Below are positions 23,147 to 35,870 of a stretch of DNA of 64,000 nucleotides, piece after piece. The translations under genes were made by a program, and so were the position numbers. The stretch is from Silene latifolia (Eukaryota; Streptophyta; Magnoliopsida; Caryophyllales; Caryophyllaceae): positions 32,626,217 to 32,690,216 of the forward strand of contig NC_133534.1 in the NCBI RefSeq assembly GCF_048544455.1, written 5' to 3'. The notes below the pieces were generated by a model. That model saw only the letters and a program-made list of their open reading frames with translations. It was not told the origin of the DNA and did no database searches. Positions within the stretch are counted from its first letter, which is position 1, and each line of letters starts with the position of its first letter.

Positions 23147-26100
23147 TGTAACACCCCGTATTTTATTAAGTTGGATAAAATTCTTTTAATTGCTATTTTG
23201 AATTTAATTACATCATTTGACGATTTATATATATATGCTTAGCTAATTAATTAATTTCATCATAAGTCGATACGTTAATTTTAATAATCATTAATAAGTT
23301 TATTTAAAGTTAGTTCGAGTTTATTGAAATTAGTTCGAGTTTATTTATTTAATAATTTCCGTTTCTTTACGAGTCCTTATGAAAGTTGTTTTAAGTGAAC
23401 CCGAGATGGATTTTGGGAACAAAACCGTCCAATTAGCTATTTTGAGCTTATTTCACTAAAATAGCAATTTTTATTAATATCCGTTAGTTTCGTAAAAATC
23501 GCTAATAATTCCGATTCAAGCTGATATCGTATTATTTCCGTTAACTAGCTGAGTTTATTTTATTTTCACTCATTAAATTTATTTATTATTGATTCCGCTT
23601 TTTATTCTTGAAACTTTTACTTAAATCGGTTAAATTTAACTCAAACGGTTTTAATAACGATCGAAGTTTCTTAACGACGAAGAAACGTACGTATAATAAA
23701 TAGCAGGCTAGCAGTTTCTTTGTCTCATTTATAAACAACGCACGCCTGTTTTCTTCTTCTTCCTTCTTTTTCCTTCCTTTTTAAATCGTTCTTTGAAATT
23801 TGATCTGTTAATCGACGCGTCGGTGCTTGCGTTCCTTATCCGTTTTCAACTATTTTTGTTCCATAGCGCTCCTTTCGTCGTTTTCGTCAATCCGTTGTAA
23901 GTAAAATTCATTTTCGTTATGTATTTTTACAAACCCAATTTATATTTTTAGCTTTGTTTATTATAAGACGGTTGTATGTACTAAAATAGACGGTGTGGTA
24001 GAATATTTGTTAGTCATAAATGATTAGTTCAATCGGAAAAAGGTAATAATGATAGGTTACTCAAGTATTACTTGTTAAATTTGTGTATTTTGAAAATTTG
24101 GTTAGTCTGTTTTATAGTTGAGACGGTGTATAATTATATATAGGGATCATTATGGATGTTAATTAGTCAGTTGTATAGTTGAGACGGTGTATACTGATAT
24201 GTGGAGATGATTGAGACGGTGTATACTGACCTCTAGGGATCATTTGGGATGCTAGCTAGTAAGTGGTATATTTGAGACGGTGTATCGACATGTAGGGATT
24301 GTTTTGGGATGCTATTTGGGATCTTGTTTAGTTGTGGTATTGTGCGAGAAATTAGGACTTTTTTTAAGTCCGCTTTGCAGTACTTTGGGACATTTTGGGA
24401 CTGTTTTGACTCGGTTTAGGACTGGTTTAGGATTGATTGAACTGTTTTGGTACAGTTTTTGTGCAGCCTTCGATTGTTTTGGGAAAGTCGAAATGGAGGC
24501 CGTGTGGGCTGTTTTGGCCTCGGTTTTGGGAGCCGTGACAGGCTGAGTTGGGCTCAGTTTTGGGACGGATAAAATGGTGCTTTATGGGACTATTTCTAGG
24601 GCGTAAAAGTTGTGACAATTTTCTTGGTATGCCTGTCAAAAGGGAGGTTCATAATGGTTTATGAACATATGACAGTAGCTAATGAATATGATTTACATGT
24701 TTTGATTTAAATTAATTTCCGTCTCATATTTTATATAAAGATAATTCGTTAATATCGTCCTTTCACAGTTATTTTAGGTGGCTCATATGTGGTTGAAGAG
24801 GAAGAGTAATTTTGGGTTTTAGAAGCTTTCTCAAGTTATTGCTTGTCTCTTTGCTAGCTTAAGGTAACTATTCCGAGTTACTCGACGAGTTAATGTCACA
24901 TTAGTAGTAAATGTGGTGCTTGTTGTTTGTTAAGTGTTTAGGTGATTGATAATGTTTTACTTTCATTTTTCACATGATAGAAATTGGAAATAGCATGAGA
25001 ATAATATAGCAATAAAATTTGTAATTTGGGCCAAAGTAGGCCAAGACTCTGAGCTGGGCCAGATTGACCGAACGAGTTTGGTCAAGCTAGGTTTAAACCA
25101 GTCAGCCTCGATTTGACCGATGACCCGTCGCGGGACTCGGGTCGAGGGTTTGTCTTTGAGGTGAGATTGGTTGTTTTTGGATGTTTTATGTTGATGCCTT
25201 AATAGTTGTAATTATCATTTCACATGTTGGTTGTTGGATGAATTGGTTGCCTTATACTTCAGTCTTCTTGTCTTGTTGCCATTTTAGCTTGTTCTCATGA
25301 ATTATGAGATTAACGGTTAGCTGGAGTTTGGATTATTATTGATATTGAGGATATTGTTGGATTGTCTGTTGAATAGACATTTATATAGCCTTTCACATGA
25401 TAGAATGTTAGCATTTATGTTGGTAAGTTGGACTTTTTGCCCTCTTATGGTTAAGTGGGTGTCTTACTTGACTTGTGTGGTGAGTCTTGTGTGGTGTGGG
25501 ATAAAGTATTCAAGCTGGGACTAGCTGGGACTAGGTTCTAGGTGAGTATTTCGGCCTTCATCATAGATAGGTCTTTATAGTCTCTGACGAGTATATGTTC
25601 ACTGCTTGATAGCCTTTGTGTTCCTGACTAGTGGATTTATATCCAAGTTGGGGCATGACCTCAGGTACTTATTTTGATAGTATGGGGTCAGCTTAAGTAC
25701 TAGCCAACCCTTCGGTGGTGTCCTTAGGGTACTCACTTCACTTTGTTTTAAAAAAAGTTGTGGGTCTTGGGTGCGGTGGTGTGTATCCGCATGTCTAGGT
25801 CTGCGCAGATTTTAGGCTAGGGTTGTGTTGTCTCTTGGCCATGTTTTCTTAATAGTAACCGCTGAGCCAAGATACCGGTTCGATTACCTTCCCTACCTCG
25901 TGGTATAGACTCGAGTTACAAAGTGACTATTGACGGGGCTAAGAACTTATGCCTGTCTTTGATATATTGCCCTTTCTTGTTTGATGATTCTATGAATCAT
26001 AGAAGGTGAGATGCAAGCCGGCTATGGTTGATAGAGTTTGGATTCCTGGATGTTATGTGATTCACATGATAGTGTAGTATGAGTCGGTCTAGTATTCACA

Positions 26101-26665
26101 TGCTAGGACTATGTGGCGTTATATTGTTGTTCACATGATAAGCACGATTGCCTTAGCATCTATATGCTAAGGCAGTGTGTGATTCGTATTCATATTCTTA
26201 TGTTTACATGTTATATTAATTATGACATTTCGTGGTTGGGAGAACTCGGAGTTACTCCCCCATCGACCGTGGCTTTCGTATTTGTATAAAATGCGAATGA
26301 CAGGTAGGTGATGCATATATGGGGTACATGGACGAGCTAGCGAGCAAAGTAACCTTGGGACCTAGATTGGCTTTATTTTATGGTGACCCTTAAACCCTTT
26401 TTATGTCACATACATTTTAGGGACATATGTCTCCCTCTTTACATTTAGTTGTATAATTTGCTATTCGCGACTTTAGCGATGGTTATGTTATGAAACTTCT
26501 AGTTAGACCTTGTATGTTTGACACCTTCCAATTTGGATATCTTTATAACAGGTTCAGGTTTTAAAAATTACAGGTTTTACCCAAATGAACCTATTACAAA
26601 CATATCCATGCAGTTCTATTCTAGAATTACGTGTTTACTTTTCTGCAATAAATGAGGGTGTCACA
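23147..26665. mobile_element. 3.5-kb solo LTR (LTR retrotransposon fossil) nested in the 165-bp array
   Basis: The 3519-bp insert starts TGTAACACCCCG and ends GAGGGTGTCACA, with TG...CA termini. It is flanked by a perfect 5-bp duplication GCCTG (23142-23146 and 26666-26670). It has no supported coding region and no internal copy of its own ends. The best reading is a solo LTR left after recombination between two long LTRs. Kilobase-sized LTRs are typical of Tat/Ogre/Retand or Athila lineages, but the lineage here is inference. It is younger than the surrounding array. Confidence 0.72.
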
Positions 26666-27060
26666 GCCTGCCTCTTTATGGAGACTACCGCTCTTGTCGG
26701 TGTGACAGTGTGAGCTGGCGTCTATTTCTTGATGACGGCCGTGGCGTCTACCACTTGGAGTGACTGCGACGGCGTCAAACCTCTTGGGGTGACTGCCGTG
26801 GCGTCTACTACTTGGGGTGACTGCGACGGTGCCTGCCTCTTTATGGAGACTACCGCTCTTGTCGGTGTGACAGTGTGAGCTGGCGTCTATTTCTTGATGA
26901 CGGCCGTGGCGTCTACCACTTGGAGTGACTGCGACGGCGTCAAACCTCTTGGGGTGACTGCCGTGGCGTCTACTACTTGGGGTGACTGCGACGGTGCCTG
27001 CTTCTTTATGGAGACTACCGCTCTTGTCGGTGTGACAGTGTGAGCCGGCATCTTCTTCCT
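26666..27060. repeat. 165-bp tandem array, right part
   Basis: Continuation of the array after the solo LTR. The phrase GCTCTTGTCGG occurs at 26690, 26855 and 27020, exactly 165 bp apart, and copies are nearly identical to those on the left side. The array fades after about 27050. Confidence 0.87.
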
Positions 27061-27233
27061 GTTAATGACCGATGGGGAAAAAATGGACACTTTGATGGAA
27101 GACTTGGACGATTTTTCATTAGGTATAAACATGCGTTGGGGTGCCCACAGCTATCTTGGCACCTCCGCTGCTATACAAAGTTTTCCCGAGATTACCAGCG
27201 TCCTAATGGCTCGTCAAAGGTACACCTTCCCAG

Positions 27234-29672
27234 TCAGCCGCTAGTTGCATCCATGAGGTCGCCCTCCTGTTGTAAGGATGGATTTTTTCCTTTCTCTGAC
27301 TTCTTTTCCACTTTGAGGGATTGCATGTTGCATCCTCTGGCAGCTATCTGGACGTTGACCACCTCGTCATTCTCGTCCTTGGAGACGAGCTTATGCGCTT
27401 CCCCCCGGTCCGAGACATACATCAGTGTTAGGGCCCGGATGGACATCACTGCGTCGGCCTCGCTCAGAGTGACTCGGCCTATGAGAACGTTGTAGGCGGA
27501 CGAGCCGTCAATGACCACGAACTCGGCTAGGACATTCTTAGCCGCATTCCCTTCGCCGAACATCATAGGCGGTCGATTGACCCAGTGGTACCAGCCGGCC
27601 CCGAGAAGTGTACTGTGGATTGGTGCGGGGGCTTAAGTCCTTGACTCTCGGACCGAGGCCGAGGAAGCACTCCCCGAACATGATGTTCGTGTAGGCGCTG
27701 TGTCAATCGGGCACCTCTTGACCAGGTGGTTGGATATGTCCAAATTGACTACAAGTGGGTCATTTGTGAGGAGCGATGACTCCTTCGTAGTCCTTCCTTC
27801 CAATAGTCATATCGGGGATGTTGGAAGCGAGGATCGCTGTGTTGGGCACAAAGTTGATGGCCTGATATAGCTCGTTCAGGTGCCGTTTGTGCCCATGAGC
27901 GGACCCTCCGTTCTCGTTGCCCCCGATGACAACATGGATCACTCCTATCCGTTCAAGGACGGATTTCTTATCCGAACCGCCGGCGTCGATCTTTTGGCCT
28001 TTGGCAACGTATTTGCCGAGGCTCCCCTTCCGGATCAGTTCTTCAATGGCATTCTTCGATGCGGCGAGTTGTCGATAAGGTGACCGGTGTGGCCGTGGTA
28101 CACAAGATCTTGGCTCGTGTCACCGTCTCCCTTCGGCTTGGGGGCCTTTCCCACTTTCGGCCCTCGTTTTTGCTCGGGGCGAAGACCTCGGCGGCCGATA
28201 CGACGAGGGGGTTTTATCATTATATCGCCTCGGTGGTACGATCCCGAACTCCACCCGGCGCCCGTCGAGTCCTGTTTCTGGCAGATTTATCAGACCGTGG
28301 CCTATTATTGTCACGGCGTCTTTCACTGCACCGTGACCGATTATTGTCACGGCGTCCTTCATCCGGGTTGTCCTCCCGGCTCTTCTTTTCTCGAGGGTTT
28401 GGCCTCGCTAGGGCCTACCTAGGTTTTGTGATAGTCCTCCACTTTAATGGCTTGATCGGCCAATTTCTGGCGGCGTCCAAGGTCGGGCCGCCGCTCTTGA
28501 TGAGCTCGTTTTTAGGTCTCCCCTTGGGAGGCCTTTCATCGCGTGAAGGCGCCGGTTCATTGCTCGGCTCGCGAATTTGTTGAACCTTGGCGTCGAACCT
28601 CTTCACATAACTCCGGAGGGACTCGCCTCCCTCCTGTCGATAGTCGGGAGGTCCGATGTCTCCACGGCCCTCCTCTTGTTGCGGGAATCTTGGGCTAGGA
28701 ATGCGTCTTTTAGGTCGGCGTAATAAAGATACCGACCCCGTCGGGTAGCCCCTTGTACCAACTTTGTGCCATCCCATGCAGTGTCGTTGGGAAGATTCGG
28801 CACCAAACCTCATCAGGTTGCTCCCATACTGACATGTGAGACTCGTAAGCCTCGACGTGGTCGGTCGGGTCACCTTCCCCTTTGTATGCTATAGGTGGTA
28901 ACTTGACTTAGTCGGCACTGGACTTCTAGGACGTAGGCGGCGAGGGGCTGTCGACCACATATCGAACGACACGCGGCGATCGGCTCCTCGCATTCCTAGT
29001 CCGGCTTCTCTCCTCGTAGCGAGAAGGACTTTCTCCTCCGGCCGGTGAGTCGGGCTTCTTCTCCAACTCGACGAGTTGGGCTTCTTTCGCTCCTCGGGGT
29101 GTGCCTCGTTCGTGCCGCGGCGACACTGTCTTCTCATGAGTGCGAGAAGGACTTAGGTCTACCACGACCACTTTGGGCTCCTCCGGTGTCTTGACAGGGT
29201 CAGCTTCTCCTAATGCTCCGTTCAAGTTTCTTGGGGTCACGTTTCGGGCCCTGGTCACCTGGACGGTTTCCGCCGCTCTTGTCGGCGTGACAGTGTGAGC
29301 CGGCGTACTCCCAATTAGGTCCACGAGCATCTTTAGTTTTGCTGTGTCAACCACATGTCCCATGATGGTGACCTGGTCGGCAGGCAGCGGAGTGTCTGGT
29401 ATTATTGGCATCCCGTACTCCGGTTGAATCACTTGACCGGCGGAGAGTTGCACAACTCCAGATTTGCGGACGGTATCATCTTGGCAGAATTCGGTTTCGT
29501 CGGTCACGAATGCCTCTTGTTGTTTCGACATCTTCTTGGCTTTTGGGGTGGGTTTTTTTTTTTGTTTATGTTTTTTTTTTGTTTGGGAATGAATGTGACT
29601 AGCTTCTAGTGTCTTTCCCACAGACGGCGCCAATTGTTCCGGGTGTAATTCCAGAGCAAGTGTTGTTACCAC
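27234..29672 (-). pseudogene. gag/protease-like remains of the gypsy-like element
   Basis: Minus-strand fragments in order from the right LTR. First is a Lys-rich N-terminal part (29.67-28.93 kb). Next is a retrotransposon-gag-like part containing RQEGGESLRSYVKRFDAKV (28.87-28.41 kb). Last is a part resembling the retropepsin-like region of gypsy polyproteins (27.57-27.23 kb, VVIDGSSAYNVLIGRVTL). A short gag segment near 29274-29310 shares sequence with the 165-bp array. The region is broken and is treated as a fossil. Confidence 0.7.
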
Positions 29673-30221
29673 CCGTGGCTTGTAGAATGATGTCTTGAGT
29701 TGGATCCCTCGTCTCTATCGTTCCTCTCGGCCTCTCCTGCAACAATGAACGAACTGAGGGCTTGGCTTTGTGCCAAGCGTACTCACTCCGACACTCAAGT
29801 CAGTAAACTTAGAGGGATAAGTTGTTATTACTTGGCTAAGGATGTATTGTAGAGAGATAAGGGAGATATTACCAGATGAATAGTGATTCTTCGGTTAATT
29901 TTTTGGATCCTTTCCTCAATGAAGGTTGAGGAGTATTTATAGACTTTCACCTTTTGTCACGTAGTGGCCAAGTGGCCAAGTGGCTAGCAGGTGAAAAGAC
30001 CGTTCTACCCTCGGCCGATGGACCCATAGCAGGCCGGCCGAGGGTCTTGGATATGAGTACGCGGGTACGTGTCCCAGCTGGCTGGTTGCCAGGCCGAGAC
30101 CCCAGGTGACAGGCCGATGGGTTGCATCGGCTGGACTGTCTAAGTCGTTGACTTTGCTGTGGATATCCTTGACCTTGCTCACTATGTTGACTTGGTTAGC
30201 GGTGCAGAATATGCCCCATCA
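29635..30221 (-). repeat. right LTR (5' LTR) of the gypsy-like element
   Basis: Same sequence as 18148-18732 with roughly 15-20 scattered differences; followed by CAAAT. The primer-binding site lies just inside at 29634-29615 on the minus strand. Confidence 0.93.
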
Positions 30222-30294
30222 CAAATATACATCCAAAAACATTAATACTGGCCCAAATACATACCCGTGCAATTTTGCACGGGTTTAAAACTAG

Positions 30295-31028
30295 TATATT
30301 TGAAATTAATTGTTGTATTTCTAACTTTAGTATGATGGATGAACGAGAGATACGTGTCTCTAAAAAAAAGTTTTAGCTAAGCACCCGTAACATCGTCGTG
30401 GCAAATAAGAAGCGCAGCACAACATGAGAAAAACGAAGCGGGGAAATCAGCGGCGGAAAAGATTTTTGTAATTTTTAGTTAAATTTTTCGAAATTTTGTC
30501 GAGTGCACCTTATAAAATTAACCCCCCCCCCCCTCCCTAAAATTTTCGCCCCTGAGTACAAATTCTGGCTCCGCCACTGATCAGGGGTCTTAGCTTTGAA
30601 AAAAACTAATTAAGTGCTATTAAAATGGTTGTGAGATGGCACAAGCTTGTGACCGTCACATAAAAATTTGTGTTCAGTCAAAGGTGATGAGAGATAAATA
30701 AAAGTTAACGAAAAATTTGATAATTAAGTTCTTAATTGGAAAGATAGTAATAGTTGAGGTCCTTAGCGTATTCTTTAATATTTATTTTTATTTATCTACT
30801 TTTTACTTTATGGTTAGTATTTGCTAATTAATGTTAAACAATTGATTGAGATAGGAAATATTACTAATTGAGCAATTACGGAGTATGAGAATTAACTAAA
30901 GCAACGAGTTGAACTTCTTAGCCGCAATCATTGTAGAGTAGTACATTCTAGTTAAGGATGGCGATAGGGCGCCATCCGGTGGCATCGAAACTCGGCGCCA
31001 CCGTAATTAAAAAAAAGTAAAATAGAAA
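30295..31028. other. spacer between the Helitron and the copia fossil
   Basis: AT-rich DNA with a C-run near 30521-30533. Immediately after it is CTGGCTCCGCCACTG, a phrase common at ends of plant DNA elements. No complete element or gene is visible. Confidence 0.35.
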
Positions 31029-31033
31029 AATAA

Positions 31034-31241
31034 TGATAATAAACGTAACAAACTAACAATGATAATCACAATCAACAAGTGTTTTTGGTTGAATGAATTG
31101 TATCCTTCCATTAGTGAAATACTTGGTATTTATACAAGATAGGGATAAGAGGATTCAATGTATTGGCCTTGGGACTACAATAAGTTTGCCTTGGGATTAC
31201 GATAAGTCGGCCTCGGGTCAATGCTAATACACGGTCTAATA
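31034..31241 (-). repeat. left LTR (3' LTR) of the copia fossil
   Basis: Plus strand begins TGATAATAAACG and ends CACGGTCTAATA; identical in layout to the split copy at 34812-34936 plus 43633-43715. Confidence 0.92.
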
Positions 31242-31248
31242 CTCTCCC

Positions 31249-34200
31249 TCAAACTGGAGCATGGAGATCATGAATGCCCAGTTTGCGAAGTAGTAAATCA
31301 AACTGTGACGATGCTAAAGCCTTCGTAAAGATATCAGCAATCTGCGAGTTTGTGGCAACATGAGACGGTCGTATCAAACCATCCAAAATAGCATCACGAA
31401 TAAAGTGACAGTCCACCTCCATATGCTTAGTTCGCTCATGAAACACGGGATTCTGAGCCAGATGTAGAGCGGACTTACTATCACTGTAAGGATTCAAAGG
31501 TCGAGGAATAGAGAGACCGAGGCTAGAAAACAGACCCACTAACCACTTTAACTCGCATAAAACTGCAGTCATGGACCTGTATTCAGCTTCGGCACTAGAA
31601 AGAGACACAATTTGCTGTTTCTTCGTTTTCCAAGATACGGGAGAATCTCCGACAAATACAACCCAGCCCGAAAGAGAACGTCGAGTTAAGGGGCAACCTG
31701 CATAATCCGAATCACACCATCCAGAGATAGTAAGAGAAATGTCGGAACGTAACAAAATTCCTTGGCCCGGCCTCCCCTTAAGATAACGAACAACCCGAAG
31801 AGCGGCATCCATATGCTATTTGCGTGGTTTGTGCAAAAACTGAGACAGTATAAAACAACATAGGAAAGATCTGGACGGGTGAGTGCAAGATAAACCAATT
31901 GCCCCACAAGACGGCGATATTGCTCTGCATCCTCGAGAAAATCGCCAGAAGCAAGAGCAAGCTGGTGATGTTGCTCAATGGGAGTAATCGCGGGTTTAGC
32001 ACCCAAAAGACCGGACTCGGAAATAATATCAAGAGCATATTTTCGTTGGCATAAATAAATCCCTTCAGAGCTACGAGCAACCTCTATCCCCAGAAAATAT
32101 TTCAGACGACCCAAATCTTTCATATGGAAACGAGTCCCAAGATAGTCTTTAAATAATTTAATGGCCGCTGAACTATTCCCGGCAATAACGAGATCATCCA
32201 CGTAAACCAAAACGTGTAGACATACCTCTTTTCTAGAATAACTGAAAAGGGAGTAATCGGAATAAGATTGAATAAAACCATAGTCACGCAAGGCGGTTCC
32301 CAATTTTGCAAACCAACAACGCGGCGCCTGACGAAGTCCATATAAAGACTTCCGTAGACGACACACCTTACCCTCTTTTCCTCGACTGAAACCAGGTGGT
32401 AACTTCATGTAAACCTCTTCGGATAAATCACCGTGCAAAAATGCATTATGCACATCCATTTGATGAAGCTCCCAATTTTTGATAGCAGAAACCGCGAGCA
32501 AAGTTCGAACAGTCACCATATTAACAACGGGTGCAAAAGTCTCACCATAATCAATGCCTTCAACCTGATGATTCCCAAAGATAACCAACCGAGCTTTATA
32601 CCTCTCAATAATTCCATCGGATTTATATTTAATTTTGTAAACCCACCGGAAACCGAGAGCTTTCTTGCCATGTGGAAGTTCGGTAAGTTCCCATGTCCCA
32701 TTATTTTCTAGCGCTGTTATCTCGTCTTACATAGCTTGGCACCAATTAGGATCATTAATCGCAACTCGAAAATTGGGAGGTTCAACACCCGTAGTAATAG
32801 CTGCAAGAAAATGACTATGTCGAGGAGAAAATTTGTGACAATTAATGTAATTAGTAATAGCATAGGGAGTACCTGAGGATGTGGAGCTTGGTGAGTCGGG
32901 TTGTGCAGCAGTAGAGACAGTGGTGGTGTTGAGAACATAATCATTTAAATGCGGAGGCAGCCGCTTAGCCCGTTTTCCACGACCCAATTCAGGAGCAGGA
33001 GGAGTAACCGATCTCTTGGAACCCGTCTGATCATCTACACTCCCCCCGCCATCAGACCCCGTCGGATCAACCAAAACTCCATCAGATTCCGAGGTGTTAC
33101 ACTCCCCTGTACCCGAGTCAAGGCCAGCACTCTCCCCCGCGTGAGAATGGACAGAAGGGTTTTCCCCGGGAGAGGGTGTGAGCTCCTCGGGTATAAGTGG
33201 CTGAACCCGAGTGCTAACACCGTCAACATCGTCTTTATCACAATACGGGAAGCTATTCTCATAAAAATGAACATCTCGAGACACATAGACTTTACCCGTC
33301 TCGATTTCATAAACTTTCCAGCCTTTCTTGCCATGTGGGTAGCCAACAAAGACACACTTTTGACTCCTTTTGGCAAACTTATCACCACGAGTATTTTGGT
33401 TGTGTACGAAACATAAACAACCAAAAACGCGGAGATTATCATAAGAAGGAACGGAGCCAAATAAAAACTCAAAAGGCGTTTTATTGTTTAAAAGAATGGA
33501 GGGAGTCCGGTTTATTAAATGAGCAGCTATCAACACACATTCACCCCAAAAAAAAGTCGGAAGGTTACCTTGAAACATTAGAGCACGAGCCACATTTAAA
33601 ATATGGCGATGCTTACGCTCGACGCGCCCATTTTGTTGTGGAGTACCGACGCAAGACTGCTGAAAAATTATACCATGTTTAAAGAAATGGCTGGCCATAG
33701 GTTCAAACTCAGTACCATTATCCGACTGAACAATTTTGACTCGGCGTGAAAATTGGTTTTCAACCATGGCTAAAAAACTCATGAACATTTCCGTTACTTC
33801 CGTCTTATCAAGTAACAATACACCCATACTGCCCGAGAACAATCATCGACAATGGTAAGAAAATACTTGGCACCACAAGAAGAACGAGTACGATAAGGAC
33901 CCCACAAATCACAATGGATTAAATCGAAAATTGCAGAAGCCTTGTTATTATTCAAATGAAAACTAGTCCGACTATGTTTCGCAAAATGACAAATCTCACA
34001 ATTATGCTCAAAGGTAGCTTTTAAATTACTAATAGGAGGAAGTAACTTGACAATTTTATTTGACGGATGTCCAAGCCGTCGATGCCATAAATCGAAAATA
34101 TTCGCAGTGCTTACCCGATTCACCACCGTCCCTGCCACCGCACGCAAGAAGTAGAGCCCATCCCTTAACTCACCGGCTCCAATCCTCGTCTTCATGGAAG

Positions 34201-34585
34201 GGTCCTGAATTATACAAGAATTATTAGTAAAATGAAGAGAATAATTAGTGGCAGCAACCAACTGGGAGACGGAAATAAGATTACAAGTGAGACTAGGAAC
34301 AAAAAGAACATCTCGAATAACCAAAGTAGCAGTCAAGTGAACTGTGCCAGCCATATTGGCCGTAACCGAGAGCCCATTAGAGAGACTAACCGCTCGCGGC
34401 GAGATGTTGTACGAATCAGTCAGCCACCTTACATCACCAGTGACATGGTGTGACGCACCGGTGTCAATTATCCAATCGGAGGACATACCATTAAGTCGGT
34501 CATGAGAAGTAGAGGAATTGGCCTTGAAAATCAGCATATTAGCACGGCCAATCGATTTTGGGTTCGGAAGCGGAAGCGGAATCAA
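31249..34585 (-). pseudogene. copia pol-like region (protease, integrase, reverse transcriptase, RNase H)
   Basis: Minus-strand coding remains in overlapping frames. The parts are those of a Ty1/copia polyprotein: the DTGA aspartic protease motif, the GAG-pre-integrase zinc-binding HRRLGH...CEIC block, the integrase core (QSDNGTEF, TPQQNGRVER), the reverse transcriptase (GYGETFAPV-like block, YVDD box) and RNase H. Broken; treated as a fossil. Confidence 0.9.
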
Positions 34586-34811
34586 CGTCCTTTGTCATTC
34601 ACGGTGAAGAATAAGTTATGCTAAATAGGTTGCCTCCATACGGGAAACAAAGGAAGCTAAAGACAAGATTTTGTTATGTGAGGAGATAAGAATTGATATG
34701 AGCTCCAATTTGGAGTTACTGTACAGGGAAATATGGCCATTGATTGAAGAAGACAGAGGACGCAGACATTATTTTTTGTATTTTTTTTTTTTTTTTAAAA
34801 CACTGATACCA

Positions 34812-34936
34812 TGATAATAAACGTAACAAACTAACAATGATAATCACAATCAACAAGTGTTTTTGGTTGAATGAATTGTATCCTTCCATTAGTGAAATAC
34901 TTGGTATTTATACAAGATAGGGATAAGAGGATTCAA
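34812..34936 (-). repeat. right LTR (5' LTR) of the copia fossil, first piece
   Basis: First 125 bp of the right LTR, cut off at a 4-bp TCAA site where the Harbinger-like element entered. It continues at 43633-43715. Confidence 0.92.
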
Positions 34937-35539
34937 GGGGCATTTGGTACGGGAAAGGGTAAGAGAATGAAATCAAGAAAGGGTAAGAGAGGGAAATGAA
35001 TGGGATCACCCATATTATACTTGGGTGTTTGGTTGACAATTAGAGGAAAAGGGAATTAAAAGCCAACATCCACCACCTCCACCACCATTACCCATCACCA
35101 TTACCCACCACCCGCCACCATTATCTACACCGACACCACCATAAGTAGCGGCGCCGACGATCTTCCTCACGGTACCCCACGGCGAACCTAATCACCGCGC
35201 CTCACACCCTCAACAAACACCACAATCCCGACCCCAAACACCTTATTCATTCTAAAAAATCCACCACAACCCTTTGAAAACCCCTCCCCCACCCCTTAAA
35301 ACACCAGATCTTGTGTGGCCGGCGTCGGGTGGTTGCAGTGGTGTGGCCGAGGAAGGTGTTGGTGGTGGTTGGTGGGGTGGGAGAGTTACTGAAGGTGTTG
35401 GTGTGGTGTTTAGTGGTTGAGGATATGGGGTAGCGTGGACAGGCGACGTCGCTGGTGGTGGTTGTGTCGGCGTCCCTGGTGGTGGTTGCGTCGGTGTGGT
35501 GGGTGTAGGGTGTAGGTGGCAGTGGTTGGCGGTGTGAGA

Positions 35540-35870
35540 CACTACAAGAAAACTTGAAACAGGCGACCGAAATTTGGCGACTGAAAGAAGTAGTCGCCAA
35601 ATTGGCGACTGAAATTAGTCGCCAATATGGCGACTGACTTTTTCCAAAAAGGAATCAAACGTGGCGACCGAAAATTTGGATTTGGCGACTGAATTGACAA
35701 TCAGTCGCTAAAATTTTTAGTACAAACCAGGCTGTCATTTTAAAAAGGGAATCTACGTGGCGACTGACTTTTTGAATTTAGCGACTGAAATTAGGGTAGT
35801 CGCCAAATTTGGCGACTGATTTTCAGTCGCCAAATTCAAAAAGTCAGTCGCCAAATTTTTTATTACTTTC
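35540..35870. repeat. CACTA left sub-terminal repeat region
   Basis: About ten copies of GGCGAC(T/C)GA or its inverse TCAGTCGCC in 330 bp, in both orientations. In En/Spm such motifs are the binding sites of the element's own TNPA-type protein. Confidence 0.87.

Larger units (their letters stand above)
18148..30221 (-). mobile_element. Ty3/gypsy-like LTR retrotransposon fossil, minus orientation
   Basis: Two LTRs of about 586 bp (18148-18732 and 29635-30221) are flanked by the 5-bp duplication CAAAT (18143-18147 and 30222-30226). In minus orientation a TTGGCGCCGTC primer-binding site follows the 5' LTR (right copy) and a purine-rich TGGGGGCAAAT tract precedes the 3' LTR. Gag- and protease-like remains lie at 27.2-29.7 kb. 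I recognise no reverse transcriptase or integrase, so it looks broken and non-autonomous, with several breaks. A plus-strand open region antisense to gag lies at 19.4-22.1 kb, a layout known in Tat-lineage elements. LTRs are about 97% alike by eye, suggesting an age of around a million years or somewhat more. A solo LTR is nested inside. Confidence 0.88.
17686..30294 (+). mobile_element. non-autonomous Helitron, split by a gypsy-like LTR element
   Basis: The left end TCTATATTAATACAAAAGAC follows an A (17685). The right end is a perfect 7-bp hairpin, CCCGTGC (30264-30270) and GCACGGG (30277-30283) around a 6-base loop, then TTTAAAA and CTAG (30291-30294) before a T (30295). TC start, hairpin, CTAG terminus and A/T insertion site are the plant Helitron signature. 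Its own sequence is only about 525 bp (17686-18142 plus 30227-30294, and one copy of the TSD); the rest is the inserted LTR element. No RepHel gene is present, so it was non-autonomous. Confidence 0.85.

Noticed and set aside
22617-27060. Regular repeats considered as a CRISPR array
   Set aside because: Units of 165 bp are contiguous without unique spacers, and the genome is a plant's.
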